Below are positions 1-7,771 of a stretch of DNA of 64,000 nt, one piece after another; position 1 is the stretch's first letter, and each line of letters starts with the position of its first letter. The notes under the pieces are model-generated. The model worked only from the letters and a program-made list of their open reading frames with translations, did no database searches and was not told where the DNA came from. Both the position numbers and the translations under genes were made by a program. The stretch is taken from assembly GCF_008086115.1 (NCBI RefSeq), contig NZ_VSIY01000003.1, positions 434,001 through 498,000 on the forward strand, given 5' to 3'. The DNA comes from Maritimibacter fusiformis. Its GTDB lineage: Bacteria > Pseudomonadota > Alphaproteobacteria > Rhodobacterales > Rhodobacteraceae.

Positions 1-70
1 CCGGTCTGGCTCCTGATCTGCCTTGCCGGTGCCCAGCCGAGAGGGCACGCGACGGTGTGTCTTCGAGGAG

Positions 71-295
71 CTATAGGATTTCTCGGTCGGTCGGCGTCGT
101 GGCGGAGAATGTTTCCAGGCGATCCGCCTGCTCTTTGGGCGTCAGGCTGCTGCTGCCCGGCTCTGCATAGAAGGCTTCGGCCTGCTCGTCCTGCTGCTCG
201 ATCGGGTGGAGCTTCGCAGGCTTCTGGTCGAGGCGCTTGCCGGCGGGCTTGAACACGTCCCATTTGTTGAAACTTATCTCTTTTTCCTTTCTCAC
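71..295 (-). CDS. small phage protein downstream of terminase
   Basis: A 74-residue protein of unknown function and the last complete gene of the leftward phage operon in this window. It starts with GTG overlapping the terminase stop as GTGA, so translational coupling is likely. The protein is charged (N-terminal MRKEKEISFNKW, then KPAGKRLDQKPAKL), has no membrane segment and no motif I recognise. Small proteins in this position are often head-assembly or connector genes, but nothing in the sequence proves that. Bases 1-70 beyond its stop show no gene I can support; a portal gene would be expected next to the left. Confidence 0.6.
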   Translation of the reverse strand: MRKEKEISFNKWDVFKPAGKRLDQKPAKLHPIEQQDEQAEAFYAEPGSSSLTPKEQADRLETFSATTPTDREIL

Positions 296-1746
296 CAGTT
301 GGTGTTGTGGGGCTCGAAGACCTCGTCGAGGACGACGAAACCGTCCCGGTGATGCTTCAGGCCCTCGAAATCGGTCTGGTATCTGCTTCCGTCAGGTGAC
401 CGCGGTCGAACGGTGTAGACGGCTTCCTCACGGTCGAGGAGCGCCGACGTGGCCATCGTGCAGGCCAGGGCGTCGAGGAAATCGGTGCTCATGCCGATCC
501 GCTTTCTGATAGCTTTCTTGCTCTCGACTTGGAGCCGGTTCTGAGAATTGATCTCGTACCGTGGCGCGCTCATCTCTCGTAGGATGTCTTCGCCCGGCGG
601 GATCGAGCAGTCGGAGCGTTCCGTCCAGGTCTTCACCGCGCTGATCAGTTCGGCCCGGCGGTTGGCATAGGCGTAGGCGTCGCTCTCTGTCGTCGGGCGC
701 CCGCCGAAGTCCACGCCCACGGGGTTGAGGCCGATCGAGCGGCAGATGTCCATCACGGCAGGCCCCTGACCTCCGGCACCGTTGTCGATGAAGAGTGCGT
801 CGGCATCGTACTCGCGCACCGTCGCGAGAAGTTTGTGGGCGATTTCCTGAACCGTGGGCGCTTGCATCACGACGTGGCGCAGGATCGCCGGCCCGGCGCG
901 GACGACGATGATCGTGCGGTCGGATGTCGGTGCGGGATCGCATCCCACGACGACGGGATAGGCCTGGACGAGCTGACGGATCATGGCCTCGGAGTGTCGT
1001 CTCTCCTGGGCGGCACGCACGAGCGCCTGGTCGATAATCGCCTCCTCGTCGGTGACGAACCTGTTCGCCTCGTACTCGCGCTGGAAGGCAGGCTTGCCCC
1101 AGCCACCCATCTTGTCGGCGACAGCGAGGAGCTCCTGCAGCGTGAAAACGCCAGCCTCGACGCCGGCGGTCGACGCTGGGAGGGTGATGGTGTGCTCACC
1201 CTGGGCGAGGTCAATATCTTCGTGGAGCTGGTACATCAGATCGACCGACCGGAAGGTCCCGATCGTGATCAGCTGGGCGTTGGGGCGGCCCGACATGGTC
1301 GGCAGGATCGCGTTCAGGTACACGTCGCTGCCCACTTGGGCCACCTCGTCGATGATTACCAGGTCGAAGCCGTAACCACGCACACCGCCGGCGCCACCGT
1401 CGTCGACGCCAGCGAAGAACCGGATCGTGGAGGTGCCGCCATCGGCTGCCGGTACCTCAATCAGCGCCTCGCCTTTCTTGACGACGAGCCCTGGCACATC
1501 ACGCAGACGATCGAGCACGTTGCGCCATCCGACGTTCAGCGCTTGGGTGAGCGTAGGGGCGATGAACGCGATGTCCGAGGTGCTCACGAGGGCGCGCATC
1601 GCGGCGATCGCAGAGACGAACACCGTCTTGCCCAGGCGGCGCGACGCGCCGATGTGGAGCGCGGTCGTGCTCTTCAGCGCGATGAGCCGGTGCGCCTCGA
1701 GGAAGCACGAGCGCGGTTTGTAATTTAGGGTGAGCGGCGTGGTCAT
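292..1746 (-). CDS. phage terminase large subunit
   Basis: DNA-packaging motor of a tailed phage or satellite (484 aa). An N-terminal ATPase carries a Walker A-like GASRRLGKT at residues 33-41 and a Walker B LVIIDE at 129-134. A C-terminal RNase H-like nuclease shows the expected acidic residues: Asp270 in VVVGCDPA, Asp321 in ALFIDNGAGG and Asp425 in TDFLDALACT. Together these should translocate DNA into a prohead and cut the concatemer. The start overlaps the stop of the upstream small-terminase-like gene (ATGA), and the stop overlaps the next gene. Length and domain order are normal and no frameshift is visible, so the packaging module looks intact. Confidence 0.93.
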   Translation of the reverse strand: MTTPLTLNYKPRSCFLEAHRLIALKSTTALHIGASRRLGKTVFVSAIAAMRALVSTSDIAFIAPTLTQALNVGWRNVLDRLRDVPGLVVKKGEALIEVPAADGGTSTIRFFAGVDDGGAGGVRGYGFDLVIIDEVAQVGSDVYLNAILPTMSGRPNAQLITIGTFRSVDLMYQLHEDIDLAQGEHTITLPASTAGVEAGVFTLQELLAVADKMGGWGKPAFQREYEANRFVTDEEAIIDQALVRAAQERRHSEAMIRQLVQAYPVVVGCDPAPTSDRTIIVVRAGPAILRHVVMQAPTVQEIAHKLLATVREYDADALFIDNGAGGQGPAVMDICRSIGLNPVGVDFGGRPTTESDAYAYANRRAELISAVKTWTERSDCSIPPGEDILREMSAPRYEINSQNRLQVESKKAIRKRIGMSTDFLDALACTMATSALLDREEAVYTVRPRSPDGSRYQTDFEGLKHHRDGFVVLDEVFEPHNTNW

Positions 1747-2255
1747 TCTGCACGTCTCCTGCGGCGCCTGGAGCGCATCGGGGAGGCCTCAGCGGCGTCC
1801 TCGGGTGTAGGCGCAGCCGCGGAGGCCGTCTCGGCCGTCCCGGGCTCGCTCTGCGGTGGGTTGAGCGTCTCCAGGGGCTCCTGGTACTCGATCTCAGCGG
1901 GTTTGCTCACTGCGTCGCTCGCCTGGCCATCAATCACGTCACGGGCGTCGACCGATGCCGGGGGCACAACACCAGGAGCGAGGAGGATTTGAAGGGTGCC
2001 TTCGGTTGTGGACTTGAAATCAATTTGCTGGGCAGCGAGATCGGGCAGGATTTTCTTCACCAGGGACTGGGCAGTGGAGACCCGTAGGCTGAGCTCGGGG
2101 GCGTCGGTCCAGTCGATAATTCTTCCCGCGGCGTCGCGAACGGGCGCGGGCTTCCCTGCCACGACGTCGAGCAGGAACTGCAGCGAGCCCGAGCGGCGGA
2201 TGGCCTCACGGTCTGCTTGGTTCTGTGCGTTCCTACTCGGCTTCCTGTCGGTCAT
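1743..2255 (-). CDS. probable small terminase-like protein
   Basis: A 170-residue protein directly upstream of, and overlapping by 4 nt, the large terminase. The N-terminal part (MTDRKPSRNAQNQADREAIR, then RSGSLQFLLDVVAGKPAPVRD) is helical and charged. The middle has LRVSTAQSLVKKILPDLAAQ, the C-terminal third is Pro/Ala/Glu-rich and disordered, and the tail is strongly basic (RSRRRRRR). Position and size fit a small terminase subunit, which recognises phage DNA for packaging, but I see no diagnostic HTH, so the role is inferred from context. ATG at 2255 was chosen over a longer frame because that extension would run into the preceding gene. Confidence 0.6.
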   Translation of the reverse strand: MTDRKPSRNAQNQADREAIRRSGSLQFLLDVVAGKPAPVRDAAGRIIDWTDAPELSLRVSTAQSLVKKILPDLAAQQIDFKSTTEGTLQILLAPGVVPPASVDARDVIDGQASDAVSKPAEIEYQEPLETLNPPQSEPGTAETASAAAPTPEDAAEASPMRSRRRRRRAE

Positions 2256-2257
2256 GG

Positions 2258-2602
2258 TCAGGCGACCTCCTCGACAGCGGCACGCTCGAGCTCGAGGCTG
2301 TTGGCCTCCATCAAGGTGTTGACGCGGCGCCAATCGCGGGGGCTAACGTGGCGGGTGTTGAGCCCTCGGGCTGCAGCGGCACCGAAAGTCAGCGCCTCGC
2401 GCACATCGACTGCGTCGTGCACGTAGAAACCCAGGACCACCAGGGGCTGCCGGATCATGTTGTGGGGCACGGTCGTCGGTCGCTGGGTGGCTGTCCAGAT
2501 CGGGTTGCCTTCCTCGTTCAGGCGGATGAGATGCCGGAGCAGGCGCAAGTTCGGGAGGCCCGGCGCACGCGGGATGATGGCGATGGCGTTGGTTTCGGTC
2601 AT
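2258..2602 (-). CDS. hypothetical phage protein, 114 aa
   Basis: Unknown function. It starts at ATG 2602, overlapping the previous stop by 4 nt (ATGA), and ends 2 nt before the next gene, so it is clearly part of the leftward operon. The sequence is compact and soluble-looking, with LRLLRHLIRLNEEGNPIW near the N-terminus and an LGFYVHDAVDVREALTFG segment in the middle. I recognise no catalytic motif. It sits between a small HTH protein and the terminase pair, so it may be a packaging accessory or a regulator. Confidence 0.65.
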   Translation of the reverse strand: MTETNAIAIIPRAPGLPNLRLLRHLIRLNEEGNPIWTATQRPTTVPHNMIRQPLVVLGFYVHDAVDVREALTFGAAAARGLNTRHVSPRDWRRVNTLMEANSLELERAAVEEVA

Positions 2603-2838
2603 CGTTGGTTCTCCTCTTCGATGGCGGGTGCGGGGTCGATGTCGGGGTAGGCATTGGCGGTGTAGGCGACGCGTAAGAGCGTCGATCGATGGATGCCGGT
2701 GGCCGCACTGATCTTATGCAGCGCACCAGGCTCGAGCACCTCAATGCGGGGCGCATCCGTCAGCAGGCGCTTGGCCAGGGCGATCTGGTCCGGCGTGTAG
2801 ATCCGACGGCGGCCTCGTTTTGTGGTTGCGGTGGTCAT
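2599..2838 (-). CDS. small HTH DNA-binding protein
   Basis: A 79-residue basic protein. After MTTATTKRGRRRIYTPDQIA it has a helix-turn-helix-like stretch around residues 36-58 (HKISAATGIHRSTLLRVAY), resembling Hin/transposase-type recognition helices. Start ATG 2838 is preceded by GAGGAG at good spacing; a longer upstream frame has no such site. It lies at the head of the packaging sub-cluster, behind a 161-bp AT-rich gap, so it could regulate the late genes or be a DNA-recognition packaging factor. Exact role unknown. Confidence 0.65.
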   Translation of the reverse strand: MTTATTKRGRRRIYTPDQIALAKRLLTDAPRIEVLEPGALHKISAATGIHRSTLLRVAYTANAYPDIDPAPAIEEENQR

Positions 2839-2999
2839 CGGTTGCTCCTCGTCGATGAGCTGATCTTGCGAACATCGTACCAGGAGGGCAGAGCACACCA
2901 CAACGGCTACCGTCGCACAATATGAACTACTTGAACACGTATTGTTAAAGAATGTTAATGACTTATCTGCGCTCAATGCCATGGGGTCTAATATCAGGT
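2839..2999. promoter_or_regulatory. AT-rich gap, likely promoter region of the packaging genes
   Basis: A 161-bp non-coding gap in an otherwise overlapping leftward operon. Bases about 2910-3000 are much richer in A+T than the flanking genes and contain a TTAA-N6-TTAA pair at 2944-2957. I could not pick a convincing -35/-10 pair. A late or middle promoter reading leftward into the gene starting at 2838 is the simplest explanation. Confidence 0.35.
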
Positions 3000-3392
3000 C
3001 TAGTCTAAGCCCGTTTTCAGGCCGAGGGCGGTCAGATCGACGCCTGGAGCGGTCACCAGGGTGATCGCGCGGCCGGAGGGCAGCAGCGCCCTGATCGGCA
3101 GGGTCGGGCCGTCCAGGAGATCAAGCGCGAGCTCCAGGTCGTCGATGATGCCGGCATAAAGCGCGGCGTCGACGGTTCCGTTGGCCGGGAACAGGTCCGG
3201 CAGGAGCAGCTCGGCGATCTCGGTGCGGGCATCGATCGGGCCGTCGTAGGGCACCAGGCGGTGGCGGTCGGCCAGATGTAGCATCCAGCCCTGGCGGCGG
3301 TTGTGGGCGAGGATTCTGGGGATGGCGAGTTGGCGCCGCTCCATGCGGCTGACGGGGCGGTAATTTGCCGGGGGCTTGGGCCGGGGAGTCAT
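3000..3392 (-). CDS. hypothetical phage protein, 130 aa
   Basis: Unknown function. The N-terminus is basic and Pro-rich (MTPRPKPPANYRPVSRMERR); the rest is Leu-rich and acidic (AELLLPDLFPANGTVDAAL, DDLELALDLLDGPTLPIRALL). No membrane segment or catalytic motif was seen. ATG 3392 is preceded by CGAGG at about 9 nt; a GTG 18 nt further up is also possible. Its start overlaps, as ATGA, the end of the doubtful frame at 3389-3784. It ends just before the AT-rich gap, so it is probably the last gene of the replication-side transcript. Confidence 0.6.
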   Translation of the reverse strand: MTPRPKPPANYRPVSRMERRQLAIPRILAHNRRQGWMLHLADRHRLVPYDGPIDARTEIAELLLPDLFPANGTVDAALYAGIIDDLELALDLLDGPTLPIRALLPSGRAITLVTAPGVDLTALGLKTGLD

Positions 3393-3784
3393 TGGCTGTA
3401 TACCTCGCACGGGGCTCCGGGGTCCGCCCCCCTTCCAACAAATATGTAGAGGGGGTGATATAGGTAAGTAGTGTTTACATACTTTTTGAAAGACCTTTTC
3501 TTAGGATACCCCCGGACCCCAGTACCCTCTGGAATGGAATCCACGGCCAACCTCCTGGTTTTTATGGACCGCCGACCGGGGTCCACCCCCGGCCCGTTTT
3601 CGCCCCCCGCCGGACCCCGAAAACTGGTACTTTTTATGTCTACACCGGGTACCAACCCAGCCATCGCTCGTGGCACCCGGATGTTACCCGGCGTAGAGGC
3701 CAAAAAGTACCTGTTTGGGGTCCGGGATAGCAATACTCCCGCCCCCCGGTCGGACCCTGTTGTCGACGCCCTAGCGAGCCTCAT
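3389..3784 (-). CDS. doubtful 131-aa frame tiling the gap after the primase
   Basis: This frame begins at an ATG overlapping the primase-helicase stop (ATGA) and ends overlapping the next start (ATGA), exactly like its neighbours, which argues that it is a gene. Against this, its codons are unlike theirs (several AGG, ATA, GTA and CTA codons), the product is Gly/Pro/Arg-rich with no recognisable fold, and the DNA is packed with a repeated CGGACCCC motif and an imperfect 22-24 bp inverted repeat. It may be a fast-evolving or repeat-invaded gene, or a non-coding origin or regulatory region that happens to stay open. Confidence 0.35.
   Translation of the reverse strand: MRLARASTTGSDRGAGVLLSRTPNRYFLASTPGNIRVPRAMAGLVPGVDIKSTSFRGPAGGENGPGVDPGRRSIKTRRLAVDSIPEGTGVRGYPKKRSFKKYVNTTYLYHPLYIFVGRGADPGAPCEVYSQ
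3612..3723. repeat. imperfect inverted repeat with CGGACCCC and GTACTTTTT motifs
   Basis: The arm at 3612-3635 (GGACCCCG, then AAAACTGGTACTTTTT) is nearly the reverse complement of the arm at 3702-3723 (AAAAAGTACCTGTTTGGG, then GTCC), separated by about 66 bp. The CGGACCCC/GGGGTCCG core also occurs, allowing one mismatch, at 3419-3426, 3513-3520, 3578-3585 and 3751-3758. Clusters of short repeats next to a replication gene are typical of iterons or operators. Here that is inference. Confidence 0.6.
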
Positions 3785-6651
3785 TCCAGGCCCTCCTCAG
3801 ACACCCGCCGGCGCTCCGTGATCACCTTTGCCGCCGACGCCAATCTCGTGATCTTCTCGTCGCCTTCCGGCGCGTAAGCCAGGACCTCAGACCGCTCTTT
3901 CACGGACATCTCCAGGAGAGTATTTGCGGCATCCGGACCACGCGCCAGGATGCGCTTCTTGAGCCCCCCGGCTATCTTGATACGGTCGCTCCCTTCATCG
4001 GTGATCACCCTCGTCCATCCGCGGAAACCACCTCCGCCCGAGGTCTGAGTCTTCAGCTCGTTCGGGATGGCGTTAATGGCGTCTTTCGAAGCGCCGCCGG
4101 CCTTTGCCAAGCGCTGCGCTTCCTTCAGGACCGCACCCACCTCGAGATACAGCCGATCCTCGCTCTCGAACTCCTCGAACGCCTCTTCGATGAACTCGTC
4201 CGACTGCTTCATGCTCATTTCGACCATACGACGCTTCGCAGGCGTATCCTGGGCGACCATGAACACCTCCTGGCGAGGGGCATGCCCCAAACGGGCCGGC
4301 ACGACCTCGAGGAAGTAGTTCCGCACCGTCGCGGCCATATCGTGCGTCACATCTGTCCCGTGCCCGACGCGCACCGCATTGACCCGGCGGAACAACTCGG
4401 CGTTGTCATGCAGCGCACCTTTGGCGCCAGAGGAGTAGACGTTGAACCGGCGGTTGGCGGATTTGAGGCTGAGCGGGACCGATCCCGGCTCGTTCGTCGC
4501 CATGCACATCGTGCCGAAGACATCGCCATAGAGGTCCTTTCCGCCTTTCTCGGTGCCGTGCGATTTGCCGGAGCTGACCTCCATCAGCTCTTTCGCGACC
4601 TCGACCGCGGCTCTGGTCATGCCCTTCATCTCTGGCACGAACCACATGAGCTTGTCGTATTGCCAGGAGGTATAGGCAGCTTGGCTGCCGCCCCCGAGTT
4701 TGCTCGAGGCCAGCTTCATGCAGTTGTCCGCGCCCAGGGCATTGAAGATGAACCCCTCGAACAGGGTATTCCGGCCGGTGCCCTCGACGCCGTCGGCGAC
4801 GAAGATATGCGTCACACCGCGCGCTCCCGGATTGGCGAATTTGTAGGCCATCACCTCTTCGAAGATCGCCCGCTCCTCGGGGCGGTCGAACAGGTGCTCC
4901 AGGAAATCGTCGAACAGCTCGACAAGCGCTTTCCGGGGCTCGCCCAGGACCGGCGGGGTGTAGCTGTTCACCTTCGTCACCTGGTCGTTCTCTTTCGCCC
5001 GCACGATCGCTGTGTCGGACCAATAGGCAAACTGATCGCCGTGGGTCCTGATCTGCAGCGGGTTGTGGCTCAGGAACACGTTGACGACCGGCAGCCACTG
5101 CGTCGTCGGCCTGTTGTCGGCGTCCACCTTCGTGCCGACCTTGACCTGGACGAGGTCGTCGAACAGCGCCTTGAACTCCGCCGTCGGCAAATCAGCGTGG
5201 CCAGGGGCCATCGGGTGCCACCGCGCGTCGCTCTTCGCCGCCAGGTTCCGCACGAACATCCAGCGCAGCGCCAAGAGCAGCGCCCTGGCCTCGACCTGGT
5301 AGCCGTTGTCGCCCTCGTCGTACCAGTCGCGCGTCGCGCGGCGATACTCTTCGAGCACCGCCTCGAGGTCTTCCCCCTCGACGGACGGCACCACACCTGC
5401 CTCGTGCAGGATTTCAGTCGCGCGCACCAGCACCTCAGCATCCGGATCGGCGTCCAGGCCGTCGTCGGGCGTCATGTTTTCTCCGGGAGGGACATCCTCG
5501 GGCGGGGTGTGCCCGAGCGAGCCTAGGAGCTTGCCCAGCCGCTCGGCACGGGCCGGCTCGAGGTCGGGGTTGGCGCTCGGCGGGTAGTACGTCACTGCGT
5601 CTTGGCTGTCGTGTATGCCCAGCACACCGTCGTGGCGCTCGGTCACGAAACCGCGCTCGGGGTTCGACCCGTCAACGTTGGGATCGAGGCCCAGGACCTC
5701 CGCCATGCGGATCGGCATCCCCTTCGAAAGCCCGTGGTAGCTCACCTGCTCGGGGAGGCTACCCTTGGTGCCCGTGTAGAAGAGCTTCGACGTGTCCAGG
5801 GTGTAGGACTTCACGCCGTCACTAGGGACGCTCACCGGGCTCGGCACCCAGCCCATTTCTTTGAGCCTGGCGCTGTGGTGCGACATGAACTCATAGAGCC
5901 GGGCGTGAGTCACCTCGGGGAGCTCCCAGCGCGGCACGGTGGCCGGCGAGCGGTTGTCTTCCCACTCGTATTCGATGCCCTCGATGCATTCATCCGGGTC
6001 CGGCACCGTGTGCCAGCCCAGGGCGCCAATCTGACAGTCACCACCACGGAACACCTCGATCATGTGAGACTTCGCCCCAGCGACTGCCCTGGTCCAGCCG
6101 GCGACCGTCTCCAAACCCTCGACCTGGTCGATCTCGGGGTCGAAGCCAGGCTCGAAGAACGACGGCCCCGCGAACTTGCCTTTCGCGCGGAACTCGACGT
6201 CGCCAGGGCGCGGCTTACTAACCCGGAACAGCCAAGCTTCTTTGGCGCTGCCGGCGCGGTAACGCACCGGGACGCTGTCATGCCACTCCTGGCCAAAGAT
6301 CGAAGCGGCCAGCTCGAACATGGCGGCCACCGCAGCGGGGTCGTCGATGTCCACGTCGAGGGCCACCAGGTCGCCCTCGATAACCACGCCGGTGGTCAGG
6401 TTGGGCAGGTCCAGGACCTCGCCGGTGTTGCTGTCGTGGGGATCGTCCCACCAGGTGACCGCATTTGTGCTGTCCGGAGCCTCGAGCCGGTCAATCGCGG
6501 CCTGGGACCATTTGCGGCCGCGGGATCGCTTGCCGTTGTTCGGCACCCAGGCGTAGCCGTTCTGCTGCACCTGCCAGCGGAGCGGCGTCTGCGGGTTGTT
6601 GTGATTCCCCGGCTGTGTGATCGCCGGCGTGCCGATGTTCTTTCTGCTCAT
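3781..6651 (-). CDS. phage prim-pol / DUF5906-type primase-helicase
   Basis: A large (956 aa) replication protein. The N-terminal region resembles bifunctional primase-polymerase domains, with an acidic pair in LVALDVDIDD (Asp99, Asp101). The C-terminal half is a superfamily 3/DUF5906-type helicase with a P-loop-like VEGTGRNTL around residue 627. The usual Walker lysine is replaced by Arg627, as in some DUF5906 relatives I recall. An acidic Walker B-like MWFVPEM and a sensor-like CMATNEPGSVPL follow. It should prime and unwind element DNA for autonomous replication. It is translationally coupled (ATGA) to the 28-residue gene upstream. There is no integrase nearby in this window. Confidence 0.85.
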   Translation of the reverse strand: MSRKNIGTPAITQPGNHNNPQTPLRWQVQQNGYAWVPNNGKRSRGRKWSQAAIDRLEAPDSTNAVTWWDDPHDSNTGEVLDLPNLTTGVVIEGDLVALDVDIDDPAAVAAMFELAASIFGQEWHDSVPVRYRAGSAKEAWLFRVSKPRPGDVEFRAKGKFAGPSFFEPGFDPEIDQVEGLETVAGWTRAVAGAKSHMIEVFRGGDCQIGALGWHTVPDPDECIEGIEYEWEDNRSPATVPRWELPEVTHARLYEFMSHHSARLKEMGWVPSPVSVPSDGVKSYTLDTSKLFYTGTKGSLPEQVSYHGLSKGMPIRMAEVLGLDPNVDGSNPERGFVTERHDGVLGIHDSQDAVTYYPPSANPDLEPARAERLGKLLGSLGHTPPEDVPPGENMTPDDGLDADPDAEVLVRATEILHEAGVVPSVEGEDLEAVLEEYRRATRDWYDEGDNGYQVEARALLLALRWMFVRNLAAKSDARWHPMAPGHADLPTAEFKALFDDLVQVKVGTKVDADNRPTTQWLPVVNVFLSHNPLQIRTHGDQFAYWSDTAIVRAKENDQVTKVNSYTPPVLGEPRKALVELFDDFLEHLFDRPEERAIFEEVMAYKFANPGARGVTHIFVADGVEGTGRNTLFEGFIFNALGADNCMKLASSKLGGGSQAAYTSWQYDKLMWFVPEMKGMTRAAVEVAKELMEVSSGKSHGTEKGGKDLYGDVFGTMCMATNEPGSVPLSLKSANRRFNVYSSGAKGALHDNAELFRRVNAVRVGHGTDVTHDMAATVRNYFLEVVPARLGHAPRQEVFMVAQDTPAKRRMVEMSMKQSDEFIEEAFEEFESEDRLYLEVGAVLKEAQRLAKAGGASKDAINAIPNELKTQTSGGGGFRGWTRVITDEGSDRIKIAGGLKKRILARGPDAANTLLEMSVKERSEVLAYAPEGDEKITRLASAAKVITERRRVSEEGLE

Positions 6652-6734
6652 GTCTTTGCCTTCTCGTCGAGACGTTTCTCGAACAGCGCCTTCCGGTGCT
6701 CGAGCTCGAACGGGGTCTTTTTCTTGTCAGCCAT
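6648..6734 (-). CDS. 28-residue microprotein coupled to the primase
   Basis: A very short gene encoding MADKKKTPFELEHRKALFEK plus eight residues. It is wedged between the HTH gene, whose stop it overlaps by 8 nt, and the primase-helicase, whose start overlaps its stop as ATGA. It is highly charged and probably a single helix. The double overlap in an operon built on such overlaps is the evidence that it is translated. It may be a primase accessory peptide or mainly serve translational coupling; the function is unknown. Confidence 0.55.
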   Translation of the reverse strand: MADKKKTPFELEHRKALFEKRLDEKAKT

Positions 6735-7053
6735 GCGCGGCCTCACCTTCTTTCAGGGGGTTGACGCCCGACGCTTTGGCATGCTGGGCGCGAGCCCAGC
6801 GGATCAGGTCGAGGCGGCTGCGATACCGCCAGCCCAGCCCGGGGATGCGTGCCCAGCCAGGAGGGGCGGTGTTGCCGCCTTTGGAGCGCAGGACCCGGAG
6901 CGATGCTTCGGGAATGCCAAGCACGTCTGCTGCTTCATGGCTGGTGCAGGGTTTCAGCAAATGCTCGACGCTCGTGTGGTCACCGATCGCTCGGAGCACG
7001 TCGGTGATGTCGCCATCGACCGCAGACAGTTTCTCTGTAGAGTTCATTGCCAT
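6727..7053 (-). CDS. excisionase/AlpA-like HTH protein
   Basis: A 108-residue DNA-binding protein and the first gene of the leftward operon. Residues 36-88 form a MerR/excisionase-type winged helix: CTSHEAADVLGIPEASLRVL, then WARIPGLGWRYRSRLDLIRW, where the second part is the usual wing and the ending that positions the tip. Such proteins act as excision directionality factors or as activators of element genes. ATG 7053 was chosen because GAAAGG lies 7 nt upstream; an ATG at 7047 is the alternative. Its location next to the primase matches alpA-pri order in phage satellites, but this homology is by pattern only. Confidence 0.75.
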   Translation of the reverse strand: MAMNSTEKLSAVDGDITDVLRAIGDHTSVEHLLKPCTSHEAADVLGIPEASLRVLRSKGGNTAPPGWARIPGLGWRYRSRLDLIRWARAQHAKASGVNPLKEGEAAHG

Positions 7054-7771
7054 AGGGCAGCCTTTCTCAGCACCCCCTCGCTCACCGAGGCCCACAGAGT
7101 GGGCAGCAGACACGCGCGAGGGGGAGCCCACGGGCCGTGCAAAAGTTCGATGTACTGGTTATGTGCAGGGACGCTGGCCGCCAGGGCATAGGCGTGTCGC
7201 ACCGCGTCGGGGCCGCCACCAATGCGGCCTACGCGTTCTCATCGCGTCTGTGCCGCTAAATCCTGCGGCTACGCGTTTCACGGGGGCCTATGGCTCCTCC
7301 CGTCAATTTTGAGAATACCCTACCTGCCGACCACGGCGCAACTCGACCTGGCGATATTTTTTCCGGCGCGCTCCGGGTTCGCCCCGCCGGCTTGTGGCGA
7401 AGGGGGGGCGTGTTGGCAAAGTGCTTCGTGTTTCGTTGCCGGCTCGGGCCCCGTTGCTTCCCTAAGATCGGTTTCGAAACCCCGATGGTCGCACCAACCG
7501 TCGGGGTTTCACATTTCTGGAATTAGACCCTAGTTGTACTTTTTGCCCCGCACCAAGGACCAGGACACCCATATTTTACAAGGTTTTCCAGCCATTTGAC
7601 TAATTCAAATAGATCATGATGGGCGACGACCGCGCGATCAGGGCCACCTGGGTGCGTGGCAAGAAAGTCTGATCGCCGGACAAAACGCGGATCAAAGAAT
7701 CGAAACGCCTGAATCCGTGTCCTTTTTCTGCCCAGATGTTGAAAAAACATAATTGGGCAGTTGAGGCAAAC
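7054..7771. other. non-coding border between mobile element and chromosome
   Basis: About 0.7 kb without a gene I can support. It contains a short palindrome GCCCACAGAGTGGGC (7090-7104), two similar 16-18 bp stretches containing TACGCGTT (7223-7240 and 7264-7280), a long hairpin at 7476-7510, another GTACTTTTT motif near 7535, and a more AT-rich stretch at about 7520-7760. The attachment site of the element should lie here, but no tRNA gene or clear att repeat is visible. The other end of the element lies outside the window. Confidence 0.5.
7476..7510. repeat. long inverted repeat (hairpin) at the element border
   Basis: GAAACCCCGA (7476-7485) and TCGGGGTTTC (7501-7510) are perfect complements. 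Inside them TGGT (7486-7489) pairs with ACCA (7493-7496), leaving a 3-nt loop and a 4-nt bulge. Neither side is followed by a T tract, so it is not a classical terminator. It could be a protein-binding site, a recombination site or part of an untranslated RNA. Confidence 0.6.

Noticed and set aside
1-48. Possible start of a portal gene (GTG at 48, minus strand)
   Set aside because: Only 16 codons are in the window and no ribosome site is visible.
2944-2957. TTAA-N6-TTAA as a CtrA site
   Set aside because: The CtrA consensus needs a 7-bp spacer; here it is 6, so the match is not good enough.
7290-7526. 78-codon plus-strand frame in the element border
   Set aside because: No ribosome site, it crosses the long hairpin, and there is no recognisable protein.
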